A stretch of DNA of 42,543 nucleotides from Acidobacteriota bacterium (GTDB taxonomy: Bacteria > Actinomycetota > Actinomycetes > Actinomycetales > Microbacteriaceae). Position 1 is the first letter of the stretch, and every line of letters begins with the position of its first letter. This document shows, piece by piece, positions 1 through 8,145 of the stretch. The position numbers and the translations under genes are program-made. Where the stretch lies: positions 1-42,543 of the forward strand of contig JABBOD010000023.1 of the NCBI GenBank assembly GCA_019351995.1, given 5' to 3'. Under the pieces are notes generated by a model that was given only the letters and a program-made list of their open reading frames with translations, did not search any database and was not told the DNA's origin.

Positions 1-1
1 G

Positions 2-64
2 ATCATGTGGTGGGCGCCGCGCTGGATGACGCGCGTCCACGCGCGGATCGGCTTCAGCGACTAG
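2..64 (+). CDS. C-terminal end of an unidentified protein (partial)
   Basis: An open frame enters from the left edge and stops at TAG 62-64, one base before the stop of the convergent XRE-cupin gene. The visible tail is IMWWAPRWMTRVHARIGFSD. This tryptophan/arginine-rich end recalls C-termini of some short-chain dehydrogenases, but twenty residues cannot identify a family. The tail-to-tail packing is what one expects of a real gene end. It could also be chance open frame; nothing more can be seen without the upstream sequence. Confidence 0.4.
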   Translation: MMWWAPRWMTRVHARIGFSD

Positions 65-65
65 C

Positions 66-701
66 TCAGTGCTTGCGGCCGTGCACGAACCAGATCCCCT
101 GAAACTCCCCGGCCCCGACGTTGCGCAACACATGCGGGATGCTCGAATCGAACCCGAGCGACTCGCCGGCGTTGAGGGTGAAGACCTCGGCACCGACGGT
201 GACCTCGACCGTGCCCTGAAGCACGTAGCCGTACTCGAAACCATCGTGGCCGACGAGGTCGCCTCCGGCCGTCGAGGTTGCTCCGGGGGCGTAGCTGATC
301 TTCATGAAGTTGACCGCATGCTCCGGCGTCGCCGCGAGCCGCTCCCACTCGACGCCGTCAGCCATGACCAGGTGCGAGCGGTGCGAGGGGTGCACGACGG
401 AAACGCGGTTGGCGTATTCGCTCGGATGCCACGCATTGGTGGGGTTCTTGTCGCCGTCGGGCCCCCAGCCGTCGACCAGTGGTGGGCGATCGACCTCGGC
501 CCCCCGCTGATCGAACAGTTCGTCGATCGAGACATTGAGCAACTGCGCAAAGGCGTAGAGGGTCGCGACCGAGGGTTGCGACTTTCCGTTCTCGATCTGC
601 GACACGAACGACGGCGAGACGTCAGCCTGGCGGGCCAACTCACGCAGGGTGAGCCCCGCCTTGAGTCTGACGTCTTTCAGACGTGATCCCAGGTTGTCCA
701 T
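66..701 (-). CDS. XRE-family regulator with C-terminal cupin domain
   Basis: Predicted DNA-binding regulator of 211 residues. Residues 5-60 form an XRE/lambda-Cro helix-turn-helix (LTLRELARQADVSPSFVSQI, then ENGKSQPS). Residues about 130-205 form a small cupin barrel (HDGFEYGYVLQGTVEV; GESLGFDSSIPHVLRN), presumably the ligand sensor. This two-domain layout is typical of regulators of amine, amino-acid or small-molecule catabolism such as PuuR. ATG 701 is preferred over ATG 722 because GAGG lies five bases upstream of it. The gene is divergent from the VOC/PRISE pair, with a 273-base gap holding repeated GAGAACA sites, so it may control that pair, itself, or the whole catabolic locus. The ligand is unknown. 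Confidence 0.88.
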   Translation of the reverse strand: MDNLGSRLKDVRLKAGLTLRELARQADVSPSFVSQIENGKSQPSVATLYAFAQLLNVSIDELFDQRGAEVDRPPLVDGWGPDGDKNPTNAWHPSEYANRVSVVHPSHRSHLVMADGVEWERLAATPEHAVNFMKISYAPGATSTAGGDLVGHDGFEYGYVLQGTVEVTVGAEVFTLNAGESLGFDSSIPHVLRNVGAGEFQGIWFVHGRKH

Positions 702-897
702 CAGAACCTCAGTGTCCCGCATTTCGACCCGTTCTGCGCGGATGTCAGCCGCGCCGTGTGCACTGCCTTGGTGTAGTGCTGCTGCACAGCCCGAGTCCGA
801 GGATCCGGTTGTCGATCAATATACACATCCGCGCAGGGCCGCCGCTGCCGGGAAAGACGGCGATTCCACGGAGCCAGACCTTGCTTGTGTTAATCCA

Positions 898-957
898 GAG
901 AGAACAGAGTAAACTCCCCAGAGAACACCCCAGACTGTGCTGTTCTCAGCCAGAACA
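898..957. promoter_or_regulatory. Array of GAGAACA half-sites upstream of the VOC gene
   Basis: GAGAACA occurs at 900-906 and 921-927, its inverse TGTTCTC at 941-947, and a GAACA at 953-957. Start-to-start distances are 21 and 20 bases, about two helical turns. The 921/941 pair is a perfect inverted repeat with seven-base arms and a 13-base spacer. The array ends just before the ribosome-binding site of the VOC gene (AAGGAG 962-967), so a bound protein would cover the promoter or early leader. A weak promoter, TTGTGT (885-890) and TAAACT (910-915) with 19 bases between, overlaps it. The cognate regulator is not shown; the XRE-cupin gene next door is the first candidate. Confidence 0.55.
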
Positions 958-974
958 TACGAAGGAGTATGCCC

Positions 975-1493
975 GTGGCCATTCGTGGCGTTCACCACAC
1001 CGGGATCATCGTGAAGAACCTCGACAGGTCGATCTACTTCTACCACGACCTCCTCGGCTTCGAGTTCGACCGCGAGCCCAGCCCGTGGTTCGTGGGCGAC
1101 GAGCTCGCCCGAGGCGTCGGGGTGCCGGGTGCCTCCCTTCGGCAGGTCTGCCTGCGGGCTGGCACCGACATCCTGGAACTCATCGAATACGGCAATCCCC
1201 CCGAACCCAACGACACCCCGCCAACGCAGAATCAGCTCGGCGCGATGCATGTCGGATTCCGGGTGGATGACATTGCCGCGACGAAAGCCGAACTCGAAGC
1301 CAAGGGCGTCACCTTCCTCTCCGACGTCAACGTCGTCAACGATGGGGTGCTCGCCGGCTGGCGCTGGGTGTACCTGCACGATCCCGACGGCATCACCCTG
1401 GAGCTCGTCGAAGAGGCTTACAGCGAGCGCGACAAGCGACCGGCAGGGATCGCCGCGTACCTCGCATCGCGCCCGCTCCGGAGCGCGCTCTGA
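975..1493 (+). CDS. VOC-family (glyoxalase/dioxygenase fold) protein
   Basis: A 172-residue vicinal-oxygen-chelate protein: beta-alpha-beta-beta-beta modules beginning GVHHTGIIVKNLDRSIYFY and ending in a second module (MHVGFRVDDIAATKAEL; YLHDPDGITLELVEE). The His of VHHTG, the His of MHVGF and the Glu of LELVE are in the usual positions for metal ligands. Families with this fold include lactoylglutathione lyases, epimerases and ring-cleaving dioxygenases, and the sequence does not decide between them. GTG 975 is preferred: AAGGAG at 962-967 is seven bases before it, but only one base before ATG 969. The stop overlaps the next start (TGATG), so translation is probably coupled to the PRISE-like reductase. 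Confidence 0.88.
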   Translation: MAIRGVHHTGIIVKNLDRSIYFYHDLLGFEFDREPSPWFVGDELARGVGVPGASLRQVCLRAGTDILELIEYGNPPEPNDTPPTQNQLGAMHVGFRVDDIAATKAELEAKGVTFLSDVNVVNDGVLAGWRWVYLHDPDGITLELVEEAYSERDKRPAGIAAYLASRPLRSAL

Positions 1494-2563
1494 TGCCCGA
1501 GGCGAAGCGCGCGCTCGTCGTCGGAGCCACGGGGATCGTCGGGCAGTCGCTCGCCGGGATGCTCGCCCGGGAGGGCTGGACCACCTTCGGCTTGTCGCGC
1601 AGTGGCTCCGTCGAGCTTCCGGGGGTCACCAGCATCCGGGCCGACCTGCTCGACCCCGAGGGACTCGCGACGGCCCTCGCCGATGTCCGACCGGACTTCG
1701 TTGCGATCACCGCCTGGATGAGGCAGGACAGCGAAGCCGAGAACATCCGCGTCAACAGCGCGACCGTCCGAAACCTTCTGGCGGCCCTCGAACCCGCCGG
1801 ATCGGTGAAGCACGTGGCTCTGATGACCGGGCTCAAGCACTATCTCGGCCCCTTCGAGGCCTACGGCAAGGCGGTGATGGCGGAGACTCCGTTCCATGAG
1901 TCGGAGCCTCGCCTCGACTACCCGAACTTCTACTACGCCCAAGAGGACGAGCTGTTCGCCTCTGCCGAGAAGAACGGTTTCAGCTGGAGTTCGCACCGTT
2001 CGCACACCGTGTTCGGCTTCGCGGTCGGCAACGCGATGAACATGGCGCTCACGCTCTCGGTGTACGCGACCATCTGCAAGGAGCTCGGCAGGCCGATGGT
2101 CTTCCCCGGGTCCGAGATGCAGTGGAACGCGCTGACCGACGTCACCGACGCCGACCTGATGTCCGAGCAGATGATCTGGGCCGCGACCCATCCGGAAGGG
2201 CGGAACGAGCCCTTCAACACGGCGAACGGCGACGTCTTCCGGTGGCGCTGGCTGTGGCCACAGCTGGCCGAGTACTTCGGGCTCGAGTGGGAGGGTTTCG
2301 CGGGCGAACCTCGTACCCTGGAGAGCCAGATGGTCGGCATGGAGGAGACCTGGCGTGCGATCGCGGCCCGGTACTCCCTGGCGGAGCCGCAGCTCGACCG
2401 ACTCGCCTCCTGGTGGCACAGCGATGCAGACCTGGGGCGCACCATCGAGGTACTCACCGACATGACGAAGAGCCGTGAGGCGGGCTTCCTCGGCTTCCGG
2501 AACACGGTGTCCAGCCTGTTCGAGAAGATCGAACGGTATCGGGATGCGCGCATCCTGCCCTGA
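1493..2563 (+). CDS. PRISE-like extended SDR (enone reductase type)
   Basis: A 356-residue NAD(P)-dependent reductase. The N-terminal Rossmann motif is GATGIVGQSL (residues 11-20). The hallmark block of the progesterone 5-beta-reductase/iridoid synthase (PRISE, VEP1) family is present: MTGLKHYLGPFE (111-122, with Lys115) and PNFYYAQEDEL (144-154, with Tyr147/148). In that family Lys and Tyr of these motifs support reductive 1,4-addition of hydride to activated enones. The match to the motif pair is strong; the substrate is not predictable. The start overlaps the stop of the VOC gene, so the two act as a unit. A strong hairpin follows the gene. A plain SDR epimerase/dehydratase role is possible but less consistent with the motifs. 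Confidence 0.85.
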   Translation: MPEAKRALVVGATGIVGQSLAGMLAREGWTTFGLSRSGSVELPGVTSIRADLLDPEGLATALADVRPDFVAITAWMRQDSEAENIRVNSATVRNLLAALEPAGSVKHVALMTGLKHYLGPFEAYGKAVMAETPFHESEPRLDYPNFYYAQEDELFASAEKNGFSWSSHRSHTVFGFAVGNAMNMALTLSVYATICKELGRPMVFPGSEMQWNALTDVTDADLMSEQMIWAATHPEGRNEPFNTANGDVFRWRWLWPQLAEYFGLEWEGFAGEPRTLESQMVGMEETWRAIAARYSLAEPQLDRLASWWHSDADLGRTIEVLTDMTKSREAGFLGFRNTVSSLFEKIERYRDARILP

Positions 2564-2579
2564 GTGACCCGGCACGAGA

Positions 2580-2616
2580 ACGAGACCCCCGCCCTTCCCG
2601 GGTACGGGGGTCTCGT
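2580..2616. terminator. Bidirectional terminator hairpin between convergent genes
   Basis: A perfect 12-base stem (ACGAGACCCCCG at 2580-2591, CGGGGGTCTCGT at 2605-2616) encloses a 13-base loop. It starts 16 bases after the stop of the PRISE-like gene. A second small stem (GGGGCG 2622-2627, CGCCCC 2633-2638) lies next to the stop of the last dehydrogenase on the other strand. No long T-run is seen, as is common in high-GC actinobacteria. Confidence 0.75.
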
Positions 2617-2642
2617 CCGTTGGGGCGACCGGCGCCCCGCCG

Positions 2643-3623
2643 TCAGGCCGACAGGGTCGCGGTCAGCTCCACGTGCGCCTTGATCGTCGTCTGAGGGTGG
2701 TGCGCCGCGTCGAGGGCGTCGAGCGCGTGGTCGACGTCGAAGTGCTGGGTCACGAGCGGTGTCATATCGATCCCGCTGTTCGCCAGAAAACGAAGCGTGT
2801 CCGGCCACACCCCTGGCGAACCGATCGAGCCGGTGATCTTCAGTTCCTTGGACTGGATGAGACCGAGCTTGGCGGGGGCATCGCCCCCGACGTTGATCCC
2901 GACATAGGCGACGCGGCCCTTGAAGGCGACGAGTTCGAGGGCGCGGGCCATGACCGCGGGCCGACCTGACACTTCGACCACCACATCCGCTCCGCGTCCG
3001 CCGGTGATGTCGGCCAGAAGCGCGTCGATGTCGTCAGGATGCACGGCATGCGCCGCCCCCAGCTGCACCGCGATCTCGCGTCGCCCCTCATCGGGCTCGA
3101 CCACGACGGTCACGGCGCCCATCGCCGCGGCCGCGGCTGTCACCGCGAGCCCCACCGGACCAGCGCCCAGGACGACCAGCGTGTCACTGGCGTTGACGTT
3201 GCCGGCCCGCGCCAGCGCGTAGTACGCGACGCTGAACGGCTCGACGAGCGCTCCCATGGTCCATGACAGATTGTCGGGGAGCTTGTGCAGCCAGGCGGGC
3301 TTCGCGACGAAGAAGTCAGCGATCGCGCCACTGATCGAGAATCCGAAGTGATCGTCGCCGATCACGCACTCGCCGACCACCCGGTCACCCGGCGCGAATT
3401 CGGTGACGCGCGAGCCGACCTTGACGACCTCGCCCGCCCACTCGTGGCCCGGGATGATCGGGTAGCTGAACGGGATGATGTAGCGCCCCTCCAGCAGGTC
3501 GATGTCCGAGTGGCAGACCCCCACGGATCGCGCCGCGATCAGCACCTCGTCGTCGGCGATCTCGGGAATGGGTAACTCGGCGACCTCGGGGAGGTCCTGG
3601 TTGGTGAACTGCAACGCCTTCAT
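2643..3623 (-). CDS. Zinc-type medium-chain dehydrogenase 1 (no structural zinc site)
   Basis: A 326-residue alcohol/polyol dehydrogenase of the medium-chain (MDR) superfamily. Catalytic-zinc residues are in place: GVCHSD (Cys37) and GHEWAGEV (His60, Glu61), with LVEPF giving the usual downstream Glu. The cofactor motif is VLGAGPVGLAV. The loop that normally carries four structural-zinc cysteines reads GECVIGDDHFGF and has lost them, which explains the short length. ATG 3623 is chosen because GAAAGGA lies just upstream and because MKALQFTN is the usual family N-terminus; the longer open frame reads through the neighbouring gene. It is the last gene of the eight-gene minus-strand run, 29 bases after dehydrogenase 2. 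The substrate is unknown; a polyol or other secondary alcohol is likely. Confidence 0.88.
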   Translation of the reverse strand: MKALQFTNQDLPEVAELPIPEIADDEVLIAARSVGVCHSDIDLLEGRYIIPFSYPIIPGHEWAGEVVKVGSRVTEFAPGDRVVGECVIGDDHFGFSISGAIADFFVAKPAWLHKLPDNLSWTMGALVEPFSVAYYALARAGNVNASDTLVVLGAGPVGLAVTAAAAAMGAVTVVVEPDEGRREIAVQLGAAHAVHPDDIDALLADITGGRGADVVVEVSGRPAVMARALELVAFKGRVAYVGINVGGDAPAKLGLIQSKELKITGSIGSPGVWPDTLRFLANSGIDMTPLVTQHFDVDHALDALDAAHHPQTTIKAHVELTATLSA

Positions 3624-3652
3624 CGGCGGTGTCCTTTCTCGAAGCGCCTGGC

Positions 3653-4714
3653 TCAGCGGCGCGCGTTGACAAGAACCTTGACCTGGTCGCCGGTGGGCGA
3701 CAGCAGGGTCTCGAATCCCTTCTCGACGATGTCTTCCATCGCGATCTGCGCGCTGACCACCTTCTCGACCGGATACCGTCCGGCGGCGATGAGGTTGACG
3801 ATGCGCGGGAAATCCGTCACCGGGTAGCACCAGGTGCCGGCGAGCGTGATGTCGTGCTCGGAGAGCACCATCGGATCGATCGATGCCGGCCTGGTGTGGA
3901 GTCCTGTTTGCACCACGCGGCCCGCCGAGCGCACGGACGCCAGGGCGGTCTGCAGCGCGCGTTCGTTCCCGGAGCACTCGATCGCGGCATCCACCCCGAT
4001 GCCCTCATGGAGGTCTTTGAGATAGGCGGCGACATCCAGCTGCGAAGGATCGAGCACCTCGGCGACTCCGAGGCTTCGGATGAGTTCCTGACGAGTCGGA
4101 TTGAGCTCCGACACGAAGACACGGGCACCGAGCGAGGCCGCGTAGAGGGTGGCGAGCGCCCCGATCGGCCCGGCACCGGTGATGAGCACGTTGTCACCGG
4201 GACGAACGTGCCCGGTGTCGACACCGTACGCGGCCACGGCGGCCGGCTCGACGAGCGCCCCCTGCAACTCGGTCACGCCCTCCGGAAGCACGGTGAGGAT
4301 GCTGTCCGGCAGCACCGCGAACTCGGCGATTCCACCCCAGGCGTAGCTCAAGCCGACGCAGGCCATCTTCACGCAGAGGTGGTTGAGTCCGCGACGGCAG
4401 TAGTAGCACTCGTTGTCGAACAGCAGCGGCATCGCGGTCACCCGATCGCCGACCTTGACCGACGTGACCTCTGTGCCGATCTCGACGACTTCGGCGGAGA
4501 ACTCGTGGCCGAGGATCTGCGGGATGACGGAGCCGTTGAGAGGATGCGGCGTGGCCGGCGTGACGATCGGGCCCATCGCGTACTCGTGCAGATCGGTTCC
4601 ACAGATCCCGCACCAGTATGGACGCACCAGCACGTCCCGGGGGCCGACACTCGTGGGTGCCGGAACGTCCTCGACTCGGATGTCGTGCGCTGCGTGGAAA
4701 ACTGCGGCCTTCAT
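3653..4714 (-). CDS. Zinc-type medium-chain dehydrogenase 2 (butanediol-dehydrogenase-like)
   Basis: A 353-residue MDR dehydrogenase. Catalytic-site motifs are GICGTDLHEY (Cys38) and LGHEFSAEV (His70, Glu71). The loop with PHPLNGSVIP before GHEF is characteristic of the (R,R)-2,3-butanediol dehydrogenase/sorbitol dehydrogenase branch, which favours vicinal diols. The structural zinc loop is incomplete: Asp100 stands where the first Cys is expected, followed by Cys103, Cys106 and Cys114. The cofactor motif is ITGAGPIGALAT. The start ATG 4714 has GAAGGAA five bases upstream. It lies 25 bases after dehydrogenase 3 and 29 before dehydrogenase 1. A gene name would overstate what is known of the substrate. 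Confidence 0.88.
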   Translation of the reverse strand: MKAAVFHAAHDIRVEDVPAPTSVGPRDVLVRPYWCGICGTDLHEYAMGPIVTPATPHPLNGSVIPQILGHEFSAEVVEIGTEVTSVKVGDRVTAMPLLFDNECYYCRRGLNHLCVKMACVGLSYAWGGIAEFAVLPDSILTVLPEGVTELQGALVEPAAVAAYGVDTGHVRPGDNVLITGAGPIGALATLYAASLGARVFVSELNPTRQELIRSLGVAEVLDPSQLDVAAYLKDLHEGIGVDAAIECSGNERALQTALASVRSAGRVVQTGLHTRPASIDPMVLSEHDITLAGTWCYPVTDFPRIVNLIAAGRYPVEKVVSAQIAMEDIVEKGFETLLSPTGDQVKVLVNARR

Positions 4715-4739
4715 GGAGATTCCTTCTTCGTGGTGGAGA

Positions 4740-5798
4740 TCAGGCGGAGAGCGAAGGATCGATGAGCACTTTGCCCTCGATCTGCCCGGCGGCAAGCAGG
4801 TCGAGTTGACCGGGGATGTCGTCCAGGGGGTGCACAGAGTCCAGGAGTTCCTCGACCAAGGTGCTGTGGGCCAGAAGCTGCAGGGCCGGGGCGAGGTCCT
4901 GGGCGAAAACGTGTGCGTTGGTCGTGCGGAGGGTGATCTCGCGGATCACGAGGGAGTGGATGTCGACCTCGGGCGGCCGTGCGGGAAGGCCGACCTGCAG
5001 GATCGTGCCGCCGGAGCGAACCATCCTGATCGCGTTGGCCAACTGGCCCGGCGCCCCGCTGGCCTCGATGACCAGATCGGCGCCTCGAGGATGCACGGCC
5101 TCGAGAACATCGGCGACGACGGAGTCGCTCGTCGGGATGATCCGCTTCGCACCCAGCCGGGCGGCGCGGTCGAGGCGTGGACCGGCGAAGTCGACGACCG
5201 TGACCTCGGCGTCGGCCATCGACAGGATGCCGGCGAGCACGAAGGTGCCGATCGCGCCGGCACCGATCAGAACCACCCGGTCGCCGTCGGCGACCCCGGA
5301 ACGCCGTGCCGCGTGCAAACCGACAGCCAACGGTTGTGAGAGCCCGGCTGCATCGAGTGACAGACCGTCAGGGATCGGGGCGAACATCTTCTCCGGCGCC
5401 GCCACGAACTCGGCCATGCCACCGTCCACGTTCAGCCCGAGCGTGCGGTAACTCCAACAGAGATTGGTCCTGCCCTCGAGACAGCGCGGGCATTCGCCGC
5501 ACCACACCCCGGCACCCGATGCCACCCGGTCACCGACCGCGAAGGTGCTGCCCGGCCCGGCCTCGACGACCTTCCCGATGAACTCGTGGCCGAAGATCAG
5601 CGGACCGGTGTGGCCACTGACCGGATGCGGGGTCTCCCCCACCGCGAACAGGTGGGGTCCGGAGCGCCACTCGGTGGCATCCGTTCCGCACATCCCGCTG
5701 CGGAGCACGCGCAGTAGCACCTCCCCGTCACCGCGGCTCGGGATGGGGCGCTCCTCGATGCGCACGTCGTGAGCACCGTAGTAGACGGCGGCCTTCAT
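4740..5798 (-). CDS. Zinc-type medium-chain dehydrogenase 3 (complete zinc sites)
   Basis: A 352-residue MDR dehydrogenase of the same branch as its downstream neighbour (TPHPVSGHTGPLIFGHEF loop). Catalytic residues are Cys37 in GMCGTD and His71/Glu72 in GHEF. All four structural-zinc cysteines are present at 100, 103, 106 and 114 (CGECPRC, then NLC). The cofactor motif is VLIGAGAIGTFVL. ATG 5798 has AGGAG six bases upstream. The gene follows the M24 hydrolase by 49 bases and precedes dehydrogenase 2 by 25, so co-transcription is likely. Having three related enzymes side by side suggests successive oxidations or oxidation of stereoisomers of one compound. Confidence 0.88.
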   Translation of the reverse strand: MKAAVYYGAHDVRIEERPIPSRGDGEVLLRVLRSGMCGTDATEWRSGPHLFAVGETPHPVSGHTGPLIFGHEFIGKVVEAGPGSTFAVGDRVASGAGVWCGECPRCLEGRTNLCWSYRTLGLNVDGGMAEFVAAPEKMFAPIPDGLSLDAAGLSQPLAVGLHAARRSGVADGDRVVLIGAGAIGTFVLAGILSMADAEVTVVDFAGPRLDRAARLGAKRIIPTSDSVVADVLEAVHPRGADLVIEASGAPGQLANAIRMVRSGGTILQVGLPARPPEVDIHSLVIREITLRTTNAHVFAQDLAPALQLLAHSTLVEELLDSVHPLDDIPGQLDLLAAGQIEGKVLIDPSLSA

Positions 5799-5847
5799 GC
5801 CGATCTCCTGTCTTGTGTGTGGCCTCGGGCCAGCTGTTCTCGGGAGC

Positions 5848-7233
5848 CTACGCGCCGACCTCGCCACGACCTGCGGCGGTGTTGAGATGCGACTGCGAAC
5901 TGCGGAGGTCGGGGAGCGCACCGTTGACCGTGTAGAAGCGCTGCCCGGTGACGAGCAGTTCCTCGGCGGGGAACTTGGTGATGACCTCGCAGCCGTCAGC
6001 CGTCACCACGAGTTCCTCCTCGATGCGGGCAGCACCCCACCCGTCAGCAGCCGGCCAATAGGTTTCGAGGGCGAACACCATCCCTTCCTCGAGCACCTCC
6101 GGGTGGTCGAGGGAGACCAGGCGCGAGAAGATCGGCTTCTCCCAGATCGACAGGCCGACACCGTGCCCGTACTGCAGTGCAAATGCGGCTTCTTCGTCCT
6201 CGAAACCGAACTCCTGCGCCGTCGGCCAGACGCTGACGATGTCGGCGGTCGTCGCCCCCGGCTTCACCAGGGCGATTGCGCGGTCCATGTACTCGCGGGC
6301 GCGCGTGTACGCGTCGTTCTGCGCCGAGCTTGCCGAGCCCACCGCGAAGGTCCGGTAGTAGCAGGTGCGGTAGCCGTTGTAGCTGTGCAGGATGTCGAAG
6401 AACGCCGGATCACCCGGCCGGATGATGCGGTCAGAGTAGACGTGCGGGTGCGGCGAGCAGCGCTCGCCCGAGATCGCGTTGACGCCTTCGACGTACTCGG
6501 AGCCGAGGTCGTACAGGGTCTTGGCCACCAGTCCGACGGTCTCGTTCTCGCGAACGCCGGGACGCAGAAACTCGTAGAGCTTGTCGTACGCCGCATCGAC
6601 CATCGACGCCGCCTGGGTCAGCAGCGAGATCTCGTCCTCGGTCTTGATCTTTCGCGCCTCGAGGAACACCTGCTGGCCGTCGACCACCTCGATGCCCGCC
6701 TTCTGCAGCGCGAAGAGGATCGGCAGCTCGATCACATCGACGCCGAGAGGCTCGCCGGCGAGGCCGAACTTCTCGAGCTCTCGCTTGATCTTGCGCGCGA
6801 CCTCCTCGGCGATGCCCGCGTCGGGGTTGAAGGCTCCGCGGAGCGTGGAGATGCCCGCCCGTGAGCCCGGCTCGAGGCGCGGCTTCACGGCACCGTGATG
6901 TGCGGCGTGCGGATCAGCATCCATCTCAGCCGTCGTCGTGTTCAGCCACGGGTCCCGCTGAGCGTGGTGCTTGGCGGCCGAGCCGAAGTCCCACATGATC
7001 GGGTCGGAGTTGCGCGTCAGCAGCGCGAAGCGGATCAGCTTGTCCATCGCCCAGGTGCCGATGTGCGTCGCCGTCATGTACCGGATGTTCGAGAAGTCGA
7101 ACGCCAGAATGGCCCCGCACTCGGACGCCTTCAACTCATTCTGGAGACGTTCCAGCCGCTCGGAACGGAGCCGATCCATCGGGATTCGTTCCTCCCAATC
7201 GACGGCGTTGGTCCCCCACGTCGCTGTACCCAT
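5848..7233 (-). CDS. M24-family (aminopeptidase P/creatinase fold) hydrolase with altered metal site
   Basis: A 461-residue protein with a creatinase-type N-terminal domain (about 20-195) and a pita-bread catalytic domain (about 200-425). Four of the five expected metal ligands are recognisable: Asp280 (FFD), His357 (YGHGVGL), Glu390 (ALETY) and Glu405 (RIEEELVV). The second Asp, expected eleven residues after the first, is Cys291 (RTCYYR). The N-terminal IRYMT segment and the C-terminal end around ITKFPAEELL resemble the DMSP lyase DddP/Xaa-Pro hydrolase group more than true prolidases. The enzyme may hydrolyse an amide, cleave a small metabolite, or lack classic dimetal chemistry. GAGAGGA precedes ATG 7233. 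It sits in the transporter/dehydrogenase operon, so a catabolic role on the imported compound is likely. Confidence 0.85.
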   Translation of the reverse strand: MGTATWGTNAVDWEERIPMDRLRSERLERLQNELKASECGAILAFDFSNIRYMTATHIGTWAMDKLIRFALLTRNSDPIMWDFGSAAKHHAQRDPWLNTTTAEMDADPHAAHHGAVKPRLEPGSRAGISTLRGAFNPDAGIAEEVARKIKRELEKFGLAGEPLGVDVIELPILFALQKAGIEVVDGQQVFLEARKIKTEDEISLLTQAASMVDAAYDKLYEFLRPGVRENETVGLVAKTLYDLGSEYVEGVNAISGERCSPHPHVYSDRIIRPGDPAFFDILHSYNGYRTCYYRTFAVGSASSAQNDAYTRAREYMDRAIALVKPGATTADIVSVWPTAQEFGFEDEEAAFALQYGHGVGLSIWEKPIFSRLVSLDHPEVLEEGMVFALETYWPAADGWGAARIEEELVVTADGCEVITKFPAEELLVTGQRFYTVNGALPDLRSSQSHLNTAAGRGEVGA

Positions 7234-7285
7234 GTTGCTCGGTTCCTCTCGTGATGACGTTGTCTGTGTGTGGTCGGCAGCCTGG

Positions 7286-8080
7286 TCAGACCAGGATCAT
7301 GCCGCCCTCGATGGGGATGACCTGGCCGGTGATGTAATCCGAGTCGGCCGATGCGAGAAAGAGCGCCGTGGGGACGATGTCCTCCGGTTGTGCCGGACGT
7401 CCCAAGAGGATGTCCGCCGCCATCGAGTCGAAACCCGCGTCGGCGGCGCCCATCTTGGCGAGGTCGGCGTCGAGCTTGATCCAGAGCGGGGTGGCGACCA
7501 CGCCGGGTGCGAACGCGTTGACGGTGATCCCCTGCGCGGCGAGATCGCGGGCCGCGGCCTGGGTCAGTGAGATGACGGCAGCTTTGGCCGCGCTGTACGG
7601 GGCGAACTTCGGGAAGCCGGTGCGGCCGGCGATCGATGCCGTGTTGATGACCTTGCCGGCAATGCCGTTGTCGCGGATCCCCTGGGCGATGAACTGCTTG
7701 GCGGCCTCCTGGGTGCCGATCAGCACACTGAGCGCGTTGATGCGCATGATCAACGAAAAGTTGTCATCGGTGATGTCGAGAAACGGCATCGGCCGATTCA
7801 TCCCGGCGTTGTTGAAGTAGGCGTCCAGCCGGCCGAACCGTTCGACCGCGGAGGCGATGCCCGCTGCCACCATGGCGCGGTCCGCGACGTCGACGTGGGT
7901 GGCAATGGCGTTGCCCCCCGCCACCACGATCTCCTCCGCGACGCTCTGCGCCGCCTCGGCATCGAGGTCGGCGACGACGATGTTGGCACCCTCCCGAGCC
8001 ATGCCCCTGGCGATCCCGGCGCCGATTCCCGATGCGCCGCCCGTGACGACGACGGTCCGGCCGCCCATGCGATCGCTCAT
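7286..8080 (-). CDS. Short-chain dehydrogenase/reductase (classical SDR)
   Basis: A 264-residue classical SDR. The cofactor motif is TGGASGIGAGI (residues 13-23), NNAG is at 90-93, and the catalytic set is Asn115, Ser149, Tyr162 and Lys166 (YSAAK). Asp38 after the second beta strand (VVADLD) favours NAD(H) over NADP(H). The C-terminus (ITGQVIPIEGGMILV) is typical of the 3-oxoacyl-ACP reductase/sugar dehydrogenase-like group. ATG 8080 has AAGGGG upstream. It lies 65 bases after the ABC fusion gene and 52 before the M24 gene. It probably acts on the imported substrate or an early intermediate. Confidence 0.9.
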   Translation of the reverse strand: MSDRMGGRTVVVTGGASGIGAGIARGMAREGANIVVADLDAEAAQSVAEEIVVAGGNAIATHVDVADRAMVAAGIASAVERFGRLDAYFNNAGMNRPMPFLDITDDNFSLIMRINALSVLIGTQEAAKQFIAQGIRDNGIAGKVINTASIAGRTGFPKFAPYSAAKAAVISLTQAAARDLAAQGITVNAFAPGVVATPLWIKLDADLAKMGAADAGFDSMAADILLGRPAQPEDIVPTALFLASADSDYITGQVIPIEGGMILV

Positions 8081-8145
8081 TTGCTCTGCCCCTTCGCAGC
8101 TTGTGCGCTTTGACTACACACTTGTTCACTCATGTCTAACACACG

